A stretch of DNA of 64,000 bases, from NCBI GenBank assembly GCA_030685065.1, contig JAUXQH010000142.1, positions 87,014 through 151,013 on the forward strand, read 5' to 3'. Numbering within the stretch: position 1 is the stretch's first letter; each line of letters opens with the position of its first letter. This DNA is from Pseudomonadota bacterium (GTDB lineage Bacteria > Myxococcota_A > UBA796 > SXON01). A model generated the notes under the pieces. The model was not told the origin of the DNA. It did no database searches and worked only from the letters and a program-made list of their open reading frames with translations. Of this stretch, positions 44,409 through 53,562 are shown piece after piece. Position numbers and translations under genes: made by a program.

Positions 44409-46484
44409 CTATGCCACCGCGAGCTCGCCCCACCGCGCCTTGAGCAGGTTGAGCGCCGCGCCTTCTCCGCGCTCGCGGAGCCAACGCGCAGGCTCGTGGA
44501 GGGAGGCGCGCCAGTCGCCGCCCCGGCCGGCGATGGCGGACGCGCGGGTGCACGCGGCGTCGGCCACGACGTAGGGGAGGCCGAAGTCGACGCCGAGGCG
44601 GAGGCCCGCGCCCGCGTCGGCCTCCGCGGCGGCCCAGTGCCCGCGCGCGAGCGCCAGGCCGGCGGCCAGGGAGCGCGCGCCGGCGGCCAGGACGCCGGTG
44701 CCGAGGGCCTCGGCGGCTTCGGCGAGCTGGCCGGTCTCGGGGAAGCCGAGCCGCAGCAGCAGCCCGCCCCCCGCGAGGAGCATCCGCCCCTCCAGCTCGG
44801 GGGGCGCGGACACGATCGCGGCGTCGAGCAGGCCACGGGCGGAGGCGGCGCGGCCCGCCGCGGCCTCCGACTCGGCGCGTACGTAGAGCTCCGGGAGCTC
44901 GGGGGGGAGCGGCGCGGTGTCGAGCAGGAAGGAGGCGAGGGTGGCGAGGGCTGTCTGCCGCGCGAGGTCGGCGGTGGAGCGCACGCCGAGGGTCTCGACG
45001 GAGAGCCCGTGGACGCGCTCCTCGTCCTCGCTGCCGAGGAGCGCCTCGAGCGCCTCCCCGCCGGTGTAGAGCCGCCGGGCCGCACGCCGCAGGACGCGCT
45101 CGGTCTCGGCGAGCACCCCCGCGATGCGCCGGGCATCGACGTAGGGCGCGACGGCGACGCCGGCGGCCGCGACCTCGACGAGCACCGCGCCGATCGCGCC
45201 GAGGAGGAGGTTCATGCTCTCGAACAGGGCGCCCACGTCGGAGGCGGTGATGCCCGGCCCGTCCGCGTCCGGGGCGCCCGTGAACCGCGCGAGGACGGCG
45301 TCGAGCGCGTCCGCCTCGAGGTCCCGCCGGGGGGACGTGGCGGCGCGACCGACGGGGCGTGCCCAGAGATCGACGAGGGGGAGGGGCGCGGGCCGCGCGG
45401 CGGCGGCGAGGGCGGCCAGCGCGGCGGGGTGGCCCCCGAGGACGAGGTCCACCTCGGCCGGCTCGATGGGCTGGCCCCCGATGGCGTCGAACAGGGCGGT
45501 CGCCGAGAGGCCGCCGGTCTCCGCGACGACCACGGCCACGTTCTCGACGCGGGCGCGGGCGCGCGGATCGACCGCCACGTCGAGCACGGCCCCCCAGCCG
45601 GGCGGCAGGCTCGCCAGCGCCACCTCGACCAGCGCCAACGATCGTGCGGTCGCGCCGGAAAATCCCGCGGCGGGAGGAAACACCGGCTCGCCGCTGCCGA
45701 CGGCGGCCCGCGCGAGGAGCACGGCGTCCAGCCCATCTCCGTGGCGGGCCACGAAGCGGAGCATGGCGCGGGCCCGGCCGAGCGCATGGTCGAGCCCGCT
45801 CGCGTCGACGAGGCCCTCTGGTCCGAAGCTGCGCCGCGTGAGCAGGCGCGCGTGGCGCAGGCCGCGGGACAGCACGGAGGGGCGCCACGGGGCCTCCCCG
45901 AGCGCGGCGTGGGCCTCGCGCAGGTCGACCGCGTCGGGCTCGTCCGCGTCCTCGGCCTCTTCGCGGTCGGCCAGGTCGATCTCGTCGTCGTCGTCCGAGT
46001 CGGGGAGCACCGGCATCGGGCGCCAGCTCGTGGCGGTGGCATCGAGGGCGCCGAGATCATCGTCGTCGTCGTCCCCCCCGAGCATGCGGCCCATGGCCCA
46101 GGGCGGGCTCCCGCCGCCCCCGCCGCCGCCGGTCGAGAACGACGGGAGGACGTGCTCGATCTCCCCGGCCTCCTTCTCCTCGCCTTCTTCCTCCTTGTCC
46201 TCCTCCTGCGCCTCCTCGAGCGCGGTGTCCCCCGACCGCGCCGAGGCGGTGTCCGTGGACCGGTTGAGCAGGCCGGCGATCGCCGCGTTTCCCATGGACG
46301 GCTGCAGGCGCGCGGCCACCTCGGCGTCGAGCCCCCCCTCCGCCTCGCCGCGCTGCTCCAGGATGCGCTGCTGCTCGTCCAGCTTCTGGAGCTGCGCGTC
46401 GAGCGCGGCCCGATCCTTCGGCTCCACGAGCGTGCGCGCGTCGGGGGCCTTGCCGTCGGGGCGCCGTTGGTGGGTTGTCGCCAT
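44409..46484 (-). CDS. Large acidic Ala-rich helical protein with an N-terminal LQxxxGNAAxxxLL motif; candidate injection-system cargo
   Basis: The 691-residue product (ATG 46484) has a hydrophilic N-terminus with a coiled-coil-like stretch (KDRAALDAQLQKLDEQQRIL), then LQPSMGNAAIAGLLNR at about 61-76. This resembles the short motif found near the start of proteins associated with extracellular contractile injection systems (eCIS/DUF4157 types). A Glu/Lys then Gly/Asp-rich region (about 85-160) follows, and the rest is Ala/Leu/Arg helices of TPR-like flavour without named motifs. No eCIS tube or sheath genes are in the window, so the cargo idea is inference. It diverges from the pseudokinase gene by 81 bp and precedes the HAD gene. 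Confidence 0.65.
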   Translation of the reverse strand: MATTHQRRPDGKAPDARTLVEPKDRAALDAQLQKLDEQQRILEQRGEAEGGLDAEVAARLQPSMGNAAIAGLLNRSTDTASARSGDTALEEAQEEDKEEEGEEKEAGEIEHVLPSFSTGGGGGGGSPPWAMGRMLGGDDDDDDLGALDATATSWRPMPVLPDSDDDDEIDLADREEAEDADEPDAVDLREAHAALGEAPWRPSVLSRGLRHARLLTRRSFGPEGLVDASGLDHALGRARAMLRFVARHGDGLDAVLLARAAVGSGEPVFPPAAGFSGATARSLALVEVALASLPPGWGAVLDVAVDPRARARVENVAVVVAETGGLSATALFDAIGGQPIEPAEVDLVLGGHPAALAALAAAARPAPLPLVDLWARPVGRAATSPRRDLEADALDAVLARFTGAPDADGPGITASDVGALFESMNLLLGAIGAVLVEVAAAGVAVAPYVDARRIAGVLAETERVLRRAARRLYTGGEALEALLGSEDEERVHGLSVETLGVRSTADLARQTALATLASFLLDTAPLPPELPELYVRAESEAAAGRAASARGLLDAAIVSAPPELEGRMLLAGGGLLLRLGFPETGQLAEAAEALGTGVLAAGARSLAAGLALARGHWAAAEADAGAGLRLGVDFGLPYVVADAACTRASAIAGRGGDWRASLHEPARWLRERGEGAALNLLKARWGELAVA

Positions 46485-46565
46485 CGGAGGGAGCCTATCC
46501 CCACCGCGCCGCGATGCGGGCGCCAGGGTGCGTGCTACCATCCCCGCCCGAGGCCCTCCCCCCGC

Positions 46566-49082
46566 ATGCCTTCGCTCGTCGGCTACACACGCACCGGCCG
46601 CACCCAGCTGGGCCCCGGCTCGGACCTGGTCGAGATGCAGGGGCCCGACGGCGCCCGCCACACCGCGATCGTGTTCCACCCCGAGTACCGCAGCCACAAC
46701 GCGATCAACGCCGCGCTCGGGGTGGTGCTGTCCTTCCTCGAGTCGCCGATGGTCACGGGGCTGACCGATCTCGGCGCCTTCGACCTCGGGGAGTCGAGCT
46801 TCGTGTACCCGACCGGACAAGCGTGGTCGGTGGCCGAGGTCGTGCGGACCCTGGCCGACCTCGGCGAGGTGGGCGGCGTGCGCGCGGGCGTCGAGCTGAT
46901 GGCGCAGGCCGGGCAGGTGCTCGTCGAGGCCGCGGAGACCGGCGAGCTCGCCGGGGTGTACTCGCACGGCGGGCTGACGCCGTGGCGCGTGATGCTCGAC
47001 GCCGAGGGGCGGGTCCAGCTCATCGGCCACGCGTTGCCGCAGGTGGAGATCCTCACGTTCCACGAGCAGCCGGATCGCATCCCGCGGGAGGACGCGTTCC
47101 GCTACTGCCCGCCCGAGCGGATGGAGGCGAAGCGCGAGAACTTCTCCTCGGATCTGTTCGGGCTCGGGCTCGTCGCGTTCGAGGTGATGTGCGGAAAGCC
47201 CGTGTACGACGGGCTGGTCAACGACATCCGGGCCAAGGCCGCGCGCGGAGAGACGAGCCGGCGCATCCACCAGTTCCGCGAGTTCCTCCCGGAGACCGTG
47301 CGATCGCTGCTCACGACGACCCTCCGGCCCGACTTCCGCGATCGTTTTGGCTCGGGCGAGGAATTCTTCGCCGCGGCGAACGCGGCGCTGAACGACAAGG
47401 CCGTGCAGGGCGTCGGGCTCCGCGAGATGATGCAGCGCGTGATCCGGCAGCAGCCGCGCGCGCGCCACGACCTCGATCCGGCCAAGACGTCGATGCTCTC
47501 GAAGGACGAGCTCCGCAAGATGATGGACGACGAGGAGGCTCCGGCCCAGCCGCAGCGCGATGCTCGGGCCCAGCGGGGTGCGTTCGCGCCCGGCGCCCGT
47601 CGTCCGGCGGAGGCCCCCGCGATCCCTGCTCCCCCGCCTCCGCGGGAGCCGCCGCCCGCGCCCGTCGCCGCGCGCCCCGATCCGATGGCCTCCTCGTCGC
47701 GCGCCGGCCTTCCGCCGTCGCGCCGCCCGCCCGCGCGTACGGGGGGGGAGGTCCTGGCCACGTCCGAGGAGCCGGCGGATGCGCCCGTCGCGGTCGCGCC
47801 TGCCCCGCGGGCTCCCGCCGCCCCGCCGCCCGTCGCGCTGGTCGAGCCCGCCGCCGAGCCCGCCCGGTTCGGGCCGCCGATGCGGGCCGGGGCTCGGCCG
47901 AACCCCCGCGCCTCGTCCGCGGGCCTGGAGTCCGTCGCCGCGGCGGACCTCGCGCCGCCGCCGCTCGCGGCCATGCCGCCTCCGATCGCTCCGCCGAGCG
48001 CGCCGGCGGGTGACGCTCCCCGTCCCGGCATGGGCGTCGCGCGGCTCCCGCCCTCGCGCCGCCCGCCCGCGAGCTCGGGCGAATCCGCCGCCCCGCTTGC
48101 CGTAGCCCCCGTCGCCGCGCCCCCGCTGGCCGCCCTGCCGACGCCCGTGGCGCAGGGGCGCACCGTGCCGCCGCCGCCCCCCGCGATCCACTCCGGTGAC
48201 CGCGCGAACGATCTGTTGGCCCGGGTCCGCGCCTCGGGCTCCGAGCACACCCCGCGCGAAACGCCGTCGGCCTCGGCCGTGCTCGAGCGGATCCTCAGCT
48301 CTTCCGGGGGGCAGAACCTCAGGGAGCGCGTGGCGCGCGCGGTCCAGGAGTCGGAGGCCCGCGACGCGGCGGACGTTGCCGCTCGCGCACGGGTCGCCCC
48401 ACCTCCCGCGCCTCCGCGGCTCGCACCGGCTCAGACGCCTCCCGCCGCACCGCTCGCGGCCGCGCCTCCCGCCGCCACCCCGTCCGCGGCCACCGCCTCA
48501 CCCCTGGACGCCGCGCCCCCCGCTGCGCCCTCCGAAGGGCCGCGCCCCGCCGCGCTCCGCGCCCGCACGCCCGATCCGCTGAAGAGTGGGCTCCGCGGGG
48601 ATCCCCAGCCCTACAAGATCGCGCGGAGCGCCGACACCCCCGCGCAGCGCCGGCGCCTGCCTGTCGGCTCGACGCTCGCGGACGTCGTGGGCCTCTTGAT
48701 CGGGCAGGTCGTGCCGCTCCGCACCTCGCTCGACGGCCGGCTCGTCGGCTGGTATCGGCTCGGTCCGGCGGCGGGGCCGCTCCCGGCGGACACCCGGCTC
48801 GACACGCTCGACCCCGAGCAGACACTGATCTTCCACCCGGTCGAGAGCCGCTACGTGCCCTGTGACATCGAGGTGCACGGCCCCGATCGGGTCACCCGCC
48901 TGCGGACGCCGGTCGCCACCGCGACCCCGATCGTCAGCCTCGTCGACGCGCTCGCGGTCCTCGTCGACCTTCCGGCCGGCGAGTGGGTCGCCTCGCTCGA
49001 CGGCGTCGCGCTCGAGCCGTACGCCATCCTGGAGGATCGGCCGCTCGCGGCGCGAAGCCTCCTCGTGGTCAAGCGGGCATGA
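46566..49082 (+). CDS. Pseudokinase fused to two ubiquitin-like (beta-grasp) segments
   Basis: The 838-residue protein has three parts. Residues 1-330 follow the protein-kinase fold, but the catalytic loop is HGGLTP (His134-Pro139) in place of HRDLKP and the DFG site reads IGHA (153-156); no VAIK lysine is visible. The lobe landmarks YCPPERME and SSDLFGLGLVAFEVMCGKPV remain, so it is a pseudokinase. Residues about 330-670 are Pro/Ala-rich and disordered. Residues about 685-838 show two beta-grasp-like units (LPVGSTLADVVGLLIG with LDTLDPEQTLIFHPV, and VSLVDALAVLVDLP with LEDRPLAARSLLVV) like YukD/EsaB. It overlaps the next gene by ATGA. It is probably a scaffold, not an enzyme. Confidence 0.8.
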   Translation: MPSLVGYTRTGRTQLGPGSDLVEMQGPDGARHTAIVFHPEYRSHNAINAALGVVLSFLESPMVTGLTDLGAFDLGESSFVYPTGQAWSVAEVVRTLADLGEVGGVRAGVELMAQAGQVLVEAAETGELAGVYSHGGLTPWRVMLDAEGRVQLIGHALPQVEILTFHEQPDRIPREDAFRYCPPERMEAKRENFSSDLFGLGLVAFEVMCGKPVYDGLVNDIRAKAARGETSRRIHQFREFLPETVRSLLTTTLRPDFRDRFGSGEEFFAAANAALNDKAVQGVGLREMMQRVIRQQPRARHDLDPAKTSMLSKDELRKMMDDEEAPAQPQRDARAQRGAFAPGARRPAEAPAIPAPPPPREPPPAPVAARPDPMASSSRAGLPPSRRPPARTGGEVLATSEEPADAPVAVAPAPRAPAAPPPVALVEPAAEPARFGPPMRAGARPNPRASSAGLESVAAADLAPPPLAAMPPPIAPPSAPAGDAPRPGMGVARLPPSRRPPASSGESAAPLAVAPVAAPPLAALPTPVAQGRTVPPPPPAIHSGDRANDLLARVRASGSEHTPRETPSASAVLERILSSSGGQNLRERVARAVQESEARDAADVAARARVAPPPAPPRLAPAQTPPAAPLAAAPPAATPSAATASPLDAAPPAAPSEGPRPAALRARTPDPLKSGLRGDPQPYKIARSADTPAQRRRLPVGSTLADVVGLLIGQVVPLRTSLDGRLVGWYRLGPAAGPLPADTRLDTLDPEQTLIFHPVESRYVPCDIEVHGPDRVTRLRTPVATATPIVSLVDALAVLVDLPAGEWVASLDGVALEPYAILEDRPLAARSLLVVKRA

Positions 49083-50698
49083 GCGGCCAGGAAAGGTGGT
49101 TCGTCGTCCTGAAATTCCAGAACGGCCCCCTGTCCTTCCAGGGGGAGATGCCGCTGCGCGGTCCGGTGATCCGGCTCGGCGCCAACCCTGGGCCCGGGGG
49201 CCTCAAGCTCGAGGGGTATCGCGGCCTCGACGACCGTCAGGCCGTGCTCACCGCCTACGACGGCGGCACCGCCTCGGTCGCGCCGGTGGGCCCGAACCAG
49301 GTCCGGATGGCGCCGCACGAGCACGTTGACTGGAACGAGGTGCAGCCCATCCGTGGCCCCACCTTCCTGTCGGACGGCTGCGCGCTGCACTTCGGCCCCC
49401 CCGGGCGCGGCGCCACCGCCGTGTTCCTGGAGTGCAGGCGCCTCGGTGCCTGGGAGCAGGGCGCCATCCTGTCGGACTCCTCCCAGCTCGACGCCGAGGT
49501 GCGTCCGACCGAGGTGCGGGAGCTCGACGCGACGCGGCGGTTCCCCCTGTGGGTCATCCCCATCGCCTTGACCATCCTGACGATGTTCGTCAGCGCGCTC
49601 GGCGGCATGGTGTTCGTGTTCATGCAGCGCGATGTCGACCGCCTGGGCCCGATCGACGACGGGCAGGAGACGTACTCCTACGAGGAGTCGTTCACCGAAA
49701 AGGTCGACGTCCAGCTCTACAAGGGCGTGGAGCAGGCGTTCAACGAATTCATCATGAAGCCGAACGTCGTGGCCGCCGGCTGGCCCGAGCTGGAGACCGG
49801 CACCGACAAGTGGGACAAGAACCTGATGGAGTGGGTCACCCGCTCCGAGCAGTTGCACGGCAAGGGCTGGACCTTCTGGCGCCAGCTCGACAACGCCCAC
49901 GAGGACTACGCGGCCGTGCTCGCCGAGCTGCGCAAGGCGAACCTCCCCGACGTGCTCGCGGCCATCCCGTTCCAGGAGAGCCGGTACAACAGCCGGGCGA
50001 AGGACACGATGTTGTGCGCCTTCGGCTACTGGCAGTTCCAGCCCGAGGTCGCGAACCGCGCGGGCATCGCGGTGCGCGACTGCGCGCTCCGTGGGCGCGG
50101 CCTGTGGAGCCCCACGGCCTTCGCGCCGCCGCGGAACGTGAGGAAGAACGCGGTGTACGTCGAGAACGACGTCTGCCAGATCTCGAGCTGCGCCACGGAC
50201 GATCGCAGCAACCTCCGCGCGTCGACGCTCGGCGCGGTGAAGCTGCTCGGCGAGGCCTTCGCGGACCCCGAGCTCCGCTACTCCGGCGCCATCACGCAGA
50301 TCACCATCGCGAGCCACAACGCCGGGTACAACAACGCGCCGTACCAGGACAACAAGATCAACATCTACAATATGTTGCACGCCTACCGGAAATTCCGGGA
50401 GGCCGCGAATGTCGACCGTTCGCCCGACTTCATCGGCCGCAACATCACGTGCGTGGCCAAGGGGCAGGCCACTGACTTCAACGATCGCTGTGGCGGTTTT
50501 CTCGGCAGCGTGACCCAGCACTACGTGCCCTACGTCATCTCCCAGCACCTGCTCGCCGTGTGCTACTACGGCGCCAACTACGCCGACGAGTTCACCGTGT
50601 TCGCTCCCTACCGCACCTTCGTTCGGTCGAACGGCTACTGCAACGACATCAAGGTTCCGACGAAGGAGCAGGTCGCCGCCCAGGGGAAGGGAAAGTGA
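49079..50698 (+). CDS. FHA-like/TM/lytic transglycosylase protein
   Basis: The 539-residue product has a cytoplasmic N-terminal domain (about 1-130) with a degenerate FHA pattern: PVIRLGANPGPGGLKL, TFLSDGCALHFGPPGRG. One TM helix follows (about 155-180, LWVIPIALTILTMFVSALGGMVFVF). The periplasmic part is a soluble lytic transglycosylase: AAIPFQESRYNS with the catalytic Glu, FGYWQFQPEVANRAG, and IASHNAGYNNAPY. The FHA-like domain lacks the usual GR-S-H-N phosphothreonine-binding residues, so partner binding may be phospho-independent. Joining a cytosolic signal-recognition domain to a wall-cleaving enzyme is unusual. It is coupled to both neighbours by ATGA and GTGA overlaps. Confidence 0.82.
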   Translation: MSGQERWFVVLKFQNGPLSFQGEMPLRGPVIRLGANPGPGGLKLEGYRGLDDRQAVLTAYDGGTASVAPVGPNQVRMAPHEHVDWNEVQPIRGPTFLSDGCALHFGPPGRGATAVFLECRRLGAWEQGAILSDSSQLDAEVRPTEVRELDATRRFPLWVIPIALTILTMFVSALGGMVFVFMQRDVDRLGPIDDGQETYSYEESFTEKVDVQLYKGVEQAFNEFIMKPNVVAAGWPELETGTDKWDKNLMEWVTRSEQLHGKGWTFWRQLDNAHEDYAAVLAELRKANLPDVLAAIPFQESRYNSRAKDTMLCAFGYWQFQPEVANRAGIAVRDCALRGRGLWSPTAFAPPRNVRKNAVYVENDVCQISSCATDDRSNLRASTLGAVKLLGEAFADPELRYSGAITQITIASHNAGYNNAPYQDNKINIYNMLHAYRKFREAANVDRSPDFIGRNITCVAKGQATDFNDRCGGFLGSVTQHYVPYVISQHLLAVCYYGANYADEFTVFAPYRTFVRSNGYCNDIKVPTKEQVAAQGKGK

Positions 50699-51429
50699 GT
50701 CGCTACGTCTGGATCGCGCTGTTCACGCTCGCCGCGCTGGGCTTCAATGCCCTCCTCCTCGTCAACGAGGACATCGTGGAGCCCGACGCGCAGACCAAGG
50801 CCGAGACCAAGCGCGAGGACAAGCTCTTCGGGATGAACTTCATCGTGCCGGAGCGCGAGGGAAACATCGGGAAGATGGGCTTTGGACCGGACGAGATCAA
50901 GGACATCCTCAAGCGCATCGACACGCTCGAAGAGAAGTACCGGGTCAAGGACCCCGCCTACAACCAGGTGCTGGTCAAGATCGAGTCGACCGACGATCAG
51001 GACGCGCTCGCCGCGGCCTTCTGCGGGACCGGCTCCACCCTCCCGGTGCGGTACGCCGCCATGGCGTTCCTCCTCGAGGAGAAGGACAAGAAGCTCCAGG
51101 CGGTCGATCTCGAGAGCATCAGCTCGTTCCAGTACAATGAGTGGGCCAAGTCTGCGCGCATCCAGACGTCCTACCAAGAGGGCGACCTGGCCAAGGACCG
51201 CAAGGACGACGCCGTGCGCATGGTGATGGCGGCCATCCTCGCGCGGGACGAGGCGACGCTGATCGACCACGCCTCGCCCTGGGGAGGCGGCTTCATCGGC
51301 GGCGGGTGGGCATGGTCGGGCGTGCAGAAGAAGCACCCGGGCGTCAAGACACGCCTCATCGACTACGTGGCGCTTCTTCACCTCGTGCTCGAGACCGCGA
51401 AGGTGGAGGGGGGGCTGTGCTCTACTTGA
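50695..51429 (+). CDS. Single-pass membrane-anchored periplasmic protein, unknown
   Basis: GTG 50695 overlaps the transglycosylase stop (GTGA). The 244-residue product has an N-terminal uncleaved TM helix (about 4-22, VWIALFTLAALGFNALLLV) and a soluble domain with coiled-coil-like helix (DEIKDILKRIDTLEEKYR) and a Gly-rich GGGFIGGGWAWSG near the end. I recognise no family. Its position suggests that it assists the transglycosylase. The stop at 51429 is followed by a 111-bp gap, unlike the overlapping pairs before it. Confidence 0.7.
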   Translation: MSRYVWIALFTLAALGFNALLLVNEDIVEPDAQTKAETKREDKLFGMNFIVPEREGNIGKMGFGPDEIKDILKRIDTLEEKYRVKDPAYNQVLVKIESTDDQDALAAAFCGTGSTLPVRYAAMAFLLEEKDKKLQAVDLESISSFQYNEWAKSARIQTSYQEGDLAKDRKDDAVRMVMAAILARDEATLIDHASPWGGGFIGGGWAWSGVQKKHPGVKTRLIDYVALLHLVLETAKVEGGLCST

Positions 51430-51439
51430 CCCGACGCCA

Positions 51440-51455
51440 TGCGCTATAGTGCGCA
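51440..51455 (+). promoter_or_regulatory. Palindrome around a TATAGT hexamer ahead of the kinase gene
   Basis: TGCGC and GCGCA (exact reverse complements) flank TATAGT at 51445-51450, a good match to a housekeeping -10 box. The nearest -35-like hexamer gives a poor spacer, so this may be an operator-overlapped promoter or chance. It lies in the only sizeable gap (111 bp) within the plus-strand block. Confidence 0.35.
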
Positions 51456-51540
51456 GTGCTCGGGCCGGGCGATCCGCGTCCCACTCGAACCCCGTCCCTG
51501 CTGACCACGCAGCTGCTGACCTAGAAGACGAGGACTTCCC

Positions 51541-53562
51541 ATGGCGGAGCCCAGGCGCCGTTTCCGATTTCTGAAGGAGCTCGCCCAGGGTGGGTTCGGC
51601 AAGGTGTACCTGGCCGAGATGATCACGGGTGACAATTTCTCGTCGGTCGTCGCCATCAAGGTCCTTCACAGCAAGTGGGTGGACAACGACGAAGTGGTGA
51701 TGCGCTCGCGCGACGAGGCTCGGCTCCTCGGCCGGCTCCGCCACCGCAGCATCGTGCGTGTCGAGGATCTCACGGCGATCCAGGGACAATGCGCCATCGT
51801 CATGGAGTATCTGCAGGGCGTCGATCTCAAGACGATCAGCAACGCGCTCCGCGAGCAGGGCAAGCCTTTTCCCCGCCAGTCCATGTTCGAGGTGATCGGC
51901 GCCATCGCCTCCGCGCTGGACGCCGCGTACAACCACATGCCCCTGCAGGGCGGCGAGTCGCTCAAGGTCATCCACCGCGACATCAAGCCCTCGAACGCCA
52001 TGATCACGATCGAAGGCGACGTGAAGGTGCTCGACTTCGGCACCGCCCGCGCCAGCTTCGACGACCGCGAGGCCAAGACCCAGGCCCTGGCCTTCGGGTC
52101 GGCCGCGTACATGGCCCCCGAGCGCCTCATGGGAGAAGAAGATCATCCCGCGGGGGACATCTTCAGCCTCGGCATCACGCTCTACGAGCTCCTCACGCTC
52201 GACAGCTTCGGGAAGATCCACATCCGCCCCGAGCGTTTCGAGAAGACCGTGGCCGAGCGCCTCGAGTCCATCAACCTGACCGGGCTGCCCGAGGCCATGC
52301 ACGACGGCTTCCGGGAGGTCATGCGGAACATGCTCGCCTACGAGCCGGAAGATCGGCCGACCTCCGCGCAGGTCGTCGAGCTGATGGAAGTGTTCAGCGA
52401 GGCCGCGCGGGACGGCGGGCTCAAGCGCTTCGCGCGGGAGTCCGTCAAGGACATCATCGAGTCGCACGTCTCCGAGCAGGATCCCAACGATCCGCTCACG
52501 GGCACGCTCGTCTACGAGGACTCCAGCGGGTTCGTCGGTCCGTTCGACGGCTCGGGGGCGCAATTTTCTCCGGGACAGCTGGCGGACGGGACCTCGGGCG
52601 GGATGCGCATCTCCGGGCCCTCGCCGGTGCCGCTCCCCGGCCAGATCACCGGCGCCTCCGGCGCGATGGGGCGCTCCAACGTGATGGCCCGCGGAGGCAC
52701 ATCCGCGCCCCGCGCGGCGTCCACCGCTCCGCGGCCCGGCGCCACCAATGCGCGCCCGGCGACCTCGGCGCCACGCCCCGTCACGGGCGGTGCACCTCCC
52801 CCGCCCAAGCCGGCCCCATTGGTGGAGGCGGTCACCCGCGCCCCGGACGACGAGGACGAAAACCCCTTCACCGTCCCGGACAACCTCGCGGAGGCGCCCG
52901 CGGAGCTGCCCGTAGGCCGCCCGAGCGTCGGCGTGCCGCCGCCAGCGCCGCCCCAGGTCCAGACCGTGACCCCGCGGGGTATCGGCGAGCTCAACGGGCG
53001 GGGAGATGGTCCGAGCCCCGCCGGTTTGTCACGCCCGGAGCCCTCCGTGCGGAGCTCCCCGCCGCCGGCCCCGCCGCCAGAGCCGGAGTCGTCCACCGCG
53101 AGCGGCGTCGGCAAGATCGTGGTGGTGCTCGGCCTGCTCGGTATGTTCGGCGTCGTCCTGGCCGTGGTCGCGTTCTTCGTGCTGCGCCAGACCGCGACGA
53201 CCGCGGAGATCCCCCCGGTCGACAAGCCGGTCATCGAGGGGGCCAGCTCCAAGCTGGTGAAGGGCGATCCCCAGCCAGATTTTGCCGCGAACGCGGAGGG
53301 CAAGGGTGGCGTCATCCTCACGGTGCCGGGTGGCGCCAGCGAGGTGACGGTCACCAGCTCCTCGACCGAGTTCCGCACCGAGTGGGACGGCTCGGGCAAC
53401 CTGCGGCTGAAGGATCTCGAACCGGGCGTGCTGCTCGCAAAGGTCAAGCCCAAGGGCGGCGGGCCGAGCGTACGCGCCGACTTCAGCGTGGAGGCCGGTT
53501 CAACCTGCGTCTTCACCTTCAACACGGGGGGGGGCAAGTGGGAGAAGTCCGAGTGTCGCTGA
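51541..53562 (+). CDS. Ser/Thr protein kinase with C-terminal TM helix and beta domain
   Basis: The 673-residue protein has an intact Hanks-type kinase domain: glycine loop ELAQGGFGKVY, VAIK with Lys40, Glu59, HRDIKPSN (145-152), DFGTAR (165-170) and APERLMG. A long Pro/Ala/Ser/Thr linker (about 330-520) leads to one TM helix (about 524-546) and a periplasmic domain of about 125 residues ending in GGGKWEKSECR. The layout is that of myxobacterial PknA/PknB-like receptor kinases. It should signal from the periplasm and could phosphorylate the FHA-like neighbour upstream. The last ten bases overlap the start of the next gene. Confidence 0.93.
   Translation: MAEPRRRFRFLKELAQGGFGKVYLAEMITGDNFSSVVAIKVLHSKWVDNDEVVMRSRDEARLLGRLRHRSIVRVEDLTAIQGQCAIVMEYLQGVDLKTISNALREQGKPFPRQSMFEVIGAIASALDAAYNHMPLQGGESLKVIHRDIKPSNAMITIEGDVKVLDFGTARASFDDREAKTQALAFGSAAYMAPERLMGEEDHPAGDIFSLGITLYELLTLDSFGKIHIRPERFEKTVAERLESINLTGLPEAMHDGFREVMRNMLAYEPEDRPTSAQVVELMEVFSEAARDGGLKRFARESVKDIIESHVSEQDPNDPLTGTLVYEDSSGFVGPFDGSGAQFSPGQLADGTSGGMRISGPSPVPLPGQITGASGAMGRSNVMARGGTSAPRAASTAPRPGATNARPATSAPRPVTGGAPPPPKPAPLVEAVTRAPDDEDENPFTVPDNLAEAPAELPVGRPSVGVPPPAPPQVQTVTPRGIGELNGRGDGPSPAGLSRPEPSVRSSPPPAPPPEPESSTASGVGKIVVVLGLLGMFGVVLAVVAFFVLRQTATTAEIPPVDKPVIEGASSKLVKGDPQPDFAANAEGKGGVILTVPGGASEVTVTSSSTEFRTEWDGSGNLRLKDLEPGVLLAKVKPKGGGPSVRADFSVEAGSTCVFTFNTGGGKWEKSECR

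Noticed and set aside
44496..46565. Plus-strand open frame continuous with the pseudokinase gene
   Set aside because: It mirrors the 691-residue minus-strand gene and lacks protein texture before ATG 46566; the pseudokinase begins there.
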